Shown: piece by piece, positions 59,321 through 64,000 of the stretch
How positions within the stretch are numbered: position 1 is the first letter of the stretch
How the letters are laid out: the number at the start of each line of letters is the position of its first letter
The notes under the pieces: model-generated
What the model saw: only the letters and a program-made list of their open reading frames with translations
Database searches by the model: none
Told to the model about the DNA's origin: nothing
Made by a program: the position numbers and the translations under genes
From: Oscillospiraceae bacterium
GTDB taxonomy: Bacteria; Bacillota_A; Clostridia; Oscillospirales; CAG-272
NCBI GenBank assembly: GCA_015063335.1
Contig: SVUH01000005.1
Coordinates: 10,127-74,126 of the forward strand
DNA: 64,000 bases
Reading direction: 5' to 3'

Positions 59321-60679
59321 ATGAAATTTTTTGAGAATAAAAAGAAGGGACTTGCGATTGTGCTGATGCTCGTGGTAATAGCATTTGTGCTGTTTTACGC
59401 AATTGTTAATTTCGGGGCTATTTCAGGCTTCTTTTCTTCGGCTATGGCCATATTCTCTCCAATAATCATAGGTGCGGGGATCGCTTATATTTTGAATCCT
59501 CTGCTTCGATTTTTTGAATTTAAGGTTTTCGTTAAGATAGAGAAGAAGGGCGTACGCAGAGCGCTTTCTATAGCGTGCACGCTTTTGGTGGCGGCTGCAT
59601 TCTTTGCAATTCTTCTTTGGATGTTTATCCCTGAGCTTATCAGAGCCGCAGAGCAGTTTATCGGAGACTATGACGAGCACGTTTCAAAAACGGCAAATTT
59701 AATAAACGATGTAGTCAGAAATATAATCCCCGGTGATAGTGAATACGTAAGCAAGGATGATATAAATAACGCTATTCTCGACTTTTTTGCAGTTTCCGGC
59801 GGTGTGTTTGACTTTATTAAGAACAAGGCTATTCAGTACGCAACGGGAATGTTTACGGGCGTCACAAATACGATTCTCGGTATATTTATTGCCGTGTATA
59901 TGCTTGTTTCCAAGGAAAGACTTTTGGCACAGACGAGAAAGTTCGGAAATGCTGTTCTGTCCGATACGTATATGGAGAGAGTAAGCAAGTACGTGGGTAT
60001 AACGCATAAAACGTTTCTTGGATATTTCGTTGGTAAGGTCTTAGGCTCACTTTGCGTTATGTTTATAATGCTTGCGCTTATGATGCTGTTCAGAATGCCG
60101 TACCCGTTTCTTATTTCCGCAATTATAGGAGTTACGGATATTATTCCGATCTTTGGTCCTATAATTGGAGCAATACCATCGTTCCTTATCATTTTCATAG
60201 TCGACCCCAAGAAGGCGATCCTCTTCATTATTTTGATCATAATCGTTCAGCAGATAGAGGGCAATATCATAACCCCGAAGATACTCGGAGAAAAAACGGG
60301 AATCAGCTCGCTCAGCGTAATTATAGCCATAATTGTAATGGGCGAATACTTTGGAATTATCGGTATGATAATCGGTGTTCCCGTATTTGCTGTGTTTATC
60401 ACAATTATAAAGGAGCTTATAGAAACGCGTCTGCAAAGCAAGGGTAAGCCGATAGATACGGCGGAGTATTACCACAAGGATGACGTGATCGATCCTCATA
60501 AGGTCCACGTGCCTCTGGTAAGAAAACTGTATTACAAATTCGAGCATAAGCTTTTCAAGAAAAAGAAGGCAAAAGAAAAGAAGAACCGCGCAAGTGAGAG
60601 CAACGCCGTAAATACTTATAAGGATCAGTCACCGGACAAGTCTGGCGTGGAGGAGAAAAATAATGGAGAACAATCGTAA
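59321..60679 (+). CDS. AI-2E/PerM family membrane protein
   Basis: 452 residues, about seven or eight membrane segments, with the family signature GVTDIIPIFGPIIGAIPSFL near residue 270 (in full) and QQIEGNIITPKILGEKTGISSL (in part) near 305. Members export signals or ions; assigned roles include AI-2 export and Na+(Li+)/H+ antiport, so the substrate is open. The last 70 residues are cytoplasmic and Lys-rich. ATG at 59321 after GGAGGG is preferred over 59285. Overlaps htpG by 17 bases. Confidence 0.9.
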   Translation: MKFFENKKKGLAIVLMLVVIAFVLFYAIVNFGAISGFFSSAMAIFSPIIIGAGIAYILNPLLRFFEFKVFVKIEKKGVRRALSIACTLLVAAAFFAILLWMFIPELIRAAEQFIGDYDEHVSKTANLINDVVRNIIPGDSEYVSKDDINNAILDFFAVSGGVFDFIKNKAIQYATGMFTGVTNTILGIFIAVYMLVSKERLLAQTRKFGNAVLSDTYMERVSKYVGITHKTFLGYFVGKVLGSLCVMFIMLALMMLFRMPYPFLISAIIGVTDIIPIFGPIIGAIPSFLIIFIVDPKKAILFIILIIIVQQIEGNIITPKILGEKTGISSLSVIIAIIVMGEYFGIIGMIIGVPVFAVFITIIKELIETRLQSKGKPIDTAEYYHKDDVIDPHKVHVPLVRKLYYKFEHKLFKKKKAKEKKNRASESNAVNTYKDQSPDKSGVEEKNNGEQS

Positions 60680-62501
60680 GAACGGCGGAATATCTGTCGA
60701 TCGAGAGCATATATTTCCGATAATCAAGAAGTGGCTTTATTCCGAAAAGGATATATTTCTTCGTGAAATAGTTTCAAACGCGACGGATGCGATAACCAAG
60801 CTTCGCAGACTTGAGTCGTTGGGTGTGCGCGAGGCGACGGACGAGAGCTACCGCATAACAGTCACCGTTGACTCGGAGGCGGGAACGCTTACTGTCGAGG
60901 ATAACGGAATAGGCATGACCGAGGAGGAGCTTACCAAGTATATCTGCAATATAGCTCTTTCGGGCGCAGTTGAATTTATTGAAAAATACGAAAACGAGTC
61001 CGACGGCGCAAAGAACGGCATTATCGGACACTTCGGCTTGGGCTTTTATTCGTCCTTTATGGTAAGTGATAAGGTGGAGGTGATCACCAAGTCGTATACG
61101 GGTACGGACGCAGTTCGTTGGATATGCAACGAAAACGGCGAGTACGAGATGGAATCGGCAGATAAGTCAGAGCACGGAACAGCTGTGGTCATGCATATAG
61201 CAGAGGAGGAGAGGGAATATCTTTCCGTTTCCAAGATCCGCGCTATGCTTGAAAAGTACTGCGCATTTATGCCCGAGGACATATACCTTGTTGATGCTTC
61301 GGCAGAGGTAAAGGAGGGAGAGGAAGAAAAGGCGGCAGAGCCCGTCAACGAAAAGCTTCCGCTCTGGCAAAAGACTCCGTCGGAGTGCGAAAAAGAGGAA
61401 TATTCCGACTTTTACAGAAAGGTGTTTAGCGACTATCGCGAGCCGCTTTTCCATATTCATATCAATGCGGACTACCCCCTCAATTTCAAGGGAATACTTT
61501 ATTTCCCCAAGCTTGCTAACGAGTACGAAACCATAGAGGGACAGGTAAAGCTTTACTATAATCAGGTATACGTTGCGGACAATATCAAGGAAGTAATTCC
61601 CGAGTATCTGCTTATGCTCAAGGGCGTGCTTGATTGCCCAGAGCTTCCGCTTAACGTGTCGAGAAGCTATTTGCAGACAAATACCTACGTCTCAAAGGTG
61701 TCCGCGCATATTGTCAAAAAGGTTGCAGATAAGCTTACCTCTCTTTGCAACAACGAGCGAGAGGAATATGCCAAGATATGGTCGGATATAAGTCCTTTTA
61801 TAAAGTACGCATGTATGCGCGACAAAAAGTTCTACGACAGAACTAAAAAGGCGCTCCTTCTGACGCTTACAAGCGGCGACGCAAAGAGCTTTGACGAGTA
61901 TCTCAAGGCTGCTAAGGAGAAGCATGAGAATACGGTCTATTACGCTACCGATAAGGCGCTTCAGGCGCAGTATATCTCTATGTTTGAGGCAGAGGGTATT
62001 GAGGTCGCACTCTTTGAGCACCCGATAGATACGCAGTTTGCCACCTTGCTCGAGTCGTACATGGAAAACGTTAAATTCGTTCGCGTAGACTCTGACGTTG
62101 CCGACGTTATCAAGGGCGAGGGAACGGTAGAGGAAAATGAGGCGCTCAAGACGGTGCTTTCCGAGGTAGTCGGAGAAAAGGTGATCCTTAAGTTCGATAA
62201 CCTTAAAAATGAGAGTATTCCCGCAATTCTCAACGTTTCCGAGGAGTCCAGAAGAATGGAAGAAATGATGAGAATGTACAACATGGGTGACGTTTCTGCG
62301 ATGAGTGAGAGCACATTCGTTCTCAATACCGCATCTCCCATGTATGAGAAGCTTTGCACGGCGGCAGAAACTGACCCCGAAAAGGCGAAGCTTACGGCAT
62401 CGTATCTTTATAAGCTCTCATTGCTTTCGCAAAAGAAATTTACTGCTGAGGAAATGCAGGAGTTTATGAAGGACAGCTTCGATATTCTTATGAAGCTTTG
62501 A
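60663..62501 (+). CDS. htpG: Molecular chaperone HtpG (Hsp90)
   Basis: 612 residues, standard bacterial Hsp90 size. The N-terminal ATP site shows LREIVSNATDAITKLR near residue 34, DNGIGMTEEEL near 82 and GHFGLGFYSSFMVSDKVEV near 120. The middle domain has KGVLDCPELPLNVSRSYLQ near 320 with the catalytic Arg. The C-terminal dimer domain ends at 612. GGAGG precedes the start inside the 3' end of the permease gene. Confidence 0.96.
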   Translation: MENNRKNGGISVDREHIFPIIKKWLYSEKDIFLREIVSNATDAITKLRRLESLGVREATDESYRITVTVDSEAGTLTVEDNGIGMTEEELTKYICNIALSGAVEFIEKYENESDGAKNGIIGHFGLGFYSSFMVSDKVEVITKSYTGTDAVRWICNENGEYEMESADKSEHGTAVVMHIAEEEREYLSVSKIRAMLEKYCAFMPEDIYLVDASAEVKEGEEEKAAEPVNEKLPLWQKTPSECEKEEYSDFYRKVFSDYREPLFHIHINADYPLNFKGILYFPKLANEYETIEGQVKLYYNQVYVADNIKEVIPEYLLMLKGVLDCPELPLNVSRSYLQTNTYVSKVSAHIVKKVADKLTSLCNNEREEYAKIWSDISPFIKYACMRDKKFYDRTKKALLLTLTSGDAKSFDEYLKAAKEKHENTVYYATDKALQAQYISMFEAEGIEVALFEHPIDTQFATLLESYMENVKFVRVDSDVADVIKGEGTVEENEALKTVLSEVVGEKVILKFDNLKNESIPAILNVSEESRRMEEMMRMYNMGDVSAMSESTFVLNTASPMYEKLCTAAETDPEKAKLTASYLYKLSLLSQKKFTAEEMQEFMKDSFDILMKL

Positions 62502-62509
62502 TTGGTGTT

Positions 62510-63379
62510 ATGGAGAAGCATCTTAATAAATCAGATGTCTTGGGTGAAAATATTTACCTCTTGCACAAAAGACTTAATGCTACAAAAAAGCAAATGGGTG
62601 TGTCCGTAGAAATGCTCGCAGAGCATCTTATCGAACAGTATTCCGATTTTGGCGTTGACGGCATCTATTCGCGCTTTTGCGAGCTTTATCCTAATGCCGA
62701 TGCAAAAACCAAGGCGCGCATCTGTAAGGTTATGCGAGAGGATCCTCGGCTCAAGGACTCCATAGATCAAAAAAATCTCTATCTAAGCGGAGAGGCATCA
62801 GATGGGAAAACACGCGATAAGATAGCATACGTGCGAAACAGAAGAAGTGACGAGGCATTTCTGTCCTTTGCCAACCGTAAAAATGGCGCGACGACAATGT
62901 ATGTCGGCAGCTTTTTGGAGGCTTGCGAAGCGGTTTTTGATAACGTGTGCGAGTTTTGCATATTGCCTATTGAAAACAAGAGGGAGGGAAAGCTTTATTC
63001 CTTCTACTCGATGATAGATAGATACGAGCTCAAAATATGCGACGTTACCTTGTGTGAAACGGACGACGACTCGGACGGCATTACCTTTGCTCTTGTAGGT
63101 CGCACAGTCGAGGCAGGGAATGAGTCACAGAGAATAAAAAGATTTGAATTCTCGCTTATTGATGAGAATTCAGAGTTGTTTGGTGATATTTTGCTCGCTT
63201 CAAAAGAACTTGGCGGCAGGGTGACGTCTGTGGGAACACAGCCCGTGGCTTACGACGAGCTTAAACGCAATTACTATTTTTCAATAGATTTTGAGGGCTC
63301 GGGTGCGGACGCATTGGCGCTTTACATCAACGAGGAATATTCAAAATATACCCCCTTGGGGCTTTACGTAATTAAATGA
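62510..63379 (+). CDS. Prephenate-dehydratase-like protein, divergent
   Basis: 289 residues. From about 105 the chain follows the prephenate dehydratase pattern: KIAYVRNRRSDEAFLSFA, then VGSFLEACEAVFDNVCEFCILPIENKREGKLYS (in part, with the family's PIEN-x-x-EG), and ITFALVGR where the enzyme has TRFLVIGR. A C-terminal ACT-like stretch (RFEFSLIDE..., YYFSIDFEG) follows. The N-terminal 100 residues are not chorismate mutase. The key catalytic Thr-Arg pair is changed, so it may be a binding protein that keeps the fold. No strong ribosome-binding site; a TTG at 62498 would overlap htpG. Confidence 0.6.
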   Translation: MEKHLNKSDVLGENIYLLHKRLNATKKQMGVSVEMLAEHLIEQYSDFGVDGIYSRFCELYPNADAKTKARICKVMREDPRLKDSIDQKNLYLSGEASDGKTRDKIAYVRNRRSDEAFLSFANRKNGATTMYVGSFLEACEAVFDNVCEFCILPIENKREGKLYSFYSMIDRYELKICDVTLCETDDDSDGITFALVGRTVEAGNESQRIKRFEFSLIDENSELFGDILLASKELGGRVTSVGTQPVAYDELKRNYYFSIDFEGSGADALALYINEEYSKYTPLGLYVIK

Positions 63380-63410
63380 TCGGATATTAAGATATTAACA
63401 GGAGTAAAAA

Positions 63411-63665
63411 ATGGAGAAGATAACCTACACGCCAAACGGCGTTTGCTCAAGACGCATGGAAATAGAGGTAGAGGACGGAAAAATAACGGCTGTGAAAATA
63501 GTCGGAGGTTGCGCGGGAAATACGCAGGGAGTATCGAGATTGCTCGTCGGTATGGACGTAGACGAGGCAATTGAGCGCCTATCGGGAATACGCTGTGGCT
63601 TTAAGCCCACCTCTTGCCCCGACCAGCTCGCAAAGGCACTTGGCGAATATAAAGCAAAGCAGTGA
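63411..63665 (+). CDS. TSCPD domain protein (TIGR03905 type)
   Basis: 84 residues, recognised by YTPNGVCSRRMEIEVEDGKI at the start (in part), GGCAGNTQGVSRLLVGM, and the TSCPDQLAKAL motif that names the family. The same domain occurs at the C-terminus of some B12-dependent ribonucleotide reductases; conserved cysteines (here four) suggest metal or redox chemistry. Stand-alone forms have no known function. AGGAG precedes the ATG. Terminator follows. Confidence 0.88.
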   Translation: MEKITYTPNGVCSRRMEIEVEDGKITAVKIVGGCAGNTQGVSRLLVGMDVDEAIERLSGIRCGFKPTSCPDQLAKALGEYKAKQ

Positions 63666-63667
63666 TC

Positions 63668-63717
63668 AGCACAAAAAACGCTCTCGGCAGAGAATTCCGA
63701 GAGCGTTTTTTTGTGCT
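63668..63717 (+). terminator. Terminator after the TSCPD gene
   Basis: AGCACAAAAAACGCTCTCGG pairs with its complement across a nine-base loop, with T7 inside the right arm. Confidence 0.9.
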
Positions 63718-63811
63718 AAGTTGTGGGTAATATGACCATAATGTAGGAAATTTTAGGCAAAAATAGTGCAATCATACAAAATTGATAAAATTTCGTCAAA
63801 CCCCTTGTATA

Positions 63812-63840
63812 TTTACAAAAAATGAGTTAAAATATATAAT
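63812..63840 (+). promoter_or_regulatory. Promoter of gap
   Basis: TTTACA (63812-63817) and TATAAT (63835-63840) with a 17-base spacer, 59 bases before the ATG. Confidence 0.8.
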
Positions 63841-63869
63841 TGATAAACGCTGTTTTATAAAAGCAGTAA

Positions 63870-64000
<131 letters not shown>

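Overview
The window looks like a chromosomal stretch of an anaerobic gut-type Bacillota, class Clostridia. The reasons are: an L27 with a cleavable N-terminal extension next to a Prp protease gene; the miaB-ricA-mutS-mutL order; the YmfF/YmfH-type M16 peptidase pair; dimeric-type GlyRS and archaeal-type ProRS; a clostridial Rnf complex; many small DUF lipoproteins; and a crisp set of TTGACA-N17-TATAAT promoters and U-tailed terminators. Species cannot be fixed from sequence alone. Almost all of it is coding. I see no phage, transposase or CRISPR array.

Layout. 1-4600: end of a secreted-type protein, a DMT exporter, a 30-residue membrane peptide, an RsuA-type pseudouridine synthase and Tex. 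4805-6517: an orphan MsmX/UgpC-type sugar ABC ATPase and a lipoprotein made mostly of a six-residue repeat. 6561-11068 (minus): an operon with two M16 peptidases, lgt and folD. 11333-12352: rplU-prp-rpmA. 12538-23239: miaB-ricA-mutS-mutL, a 70-bp tandem repeat, then tgt and the TldD/TldE protease pair. 23359-27550: glyQS, a SulP permease without STAS domain, an LRR lipoprotein, then a MITE-like hairpin element. 27794-34017 (minus): plsY, a methyltransferase and a Mur-ligase/FolC-like protein in one operon; an NhaC antiporter with a cysteine-rich insert; ribF.

34201-39867: the six-gene rnfCDGEAB operon (ferredoxin:NAD+ oxidoreductase ion pump) with a metallophosphoesterase behind it. Together with the NhaC antiporter this suggests an energy metabolism built on a sodium or proton gradient. 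40011-43762: mglBAC galactose-type ABC importer, followed by an HPr-like protein that lacks the phosphorylatable histidine. 44391-50896: TagA/WecG glycosyltransferase, proS, rodA, a DUF4830 protein, a degenerate LytM protein and an LRR lipoprotein.

51064-54708: tRNA-Met(CAT), then a three-gene operon of a PlsC-like acyltransferase, a GT8 glycosyltransferase and a GT8-PlsC fusion. This is the best candidate here for an undescribed system, probably making a glycolipid. 54792-59125 (minus): DUF4358 and SGNH lipoproteins, a small membrane protein, a CNNM/HlyC transporter preceded by an unidentified structured RNA, and ispE. 59321-64000: AI-2E/PerM family permease, htpG, a divergent prephenate-dehydratase-like protein, a TSCPD protein and the start of gap.
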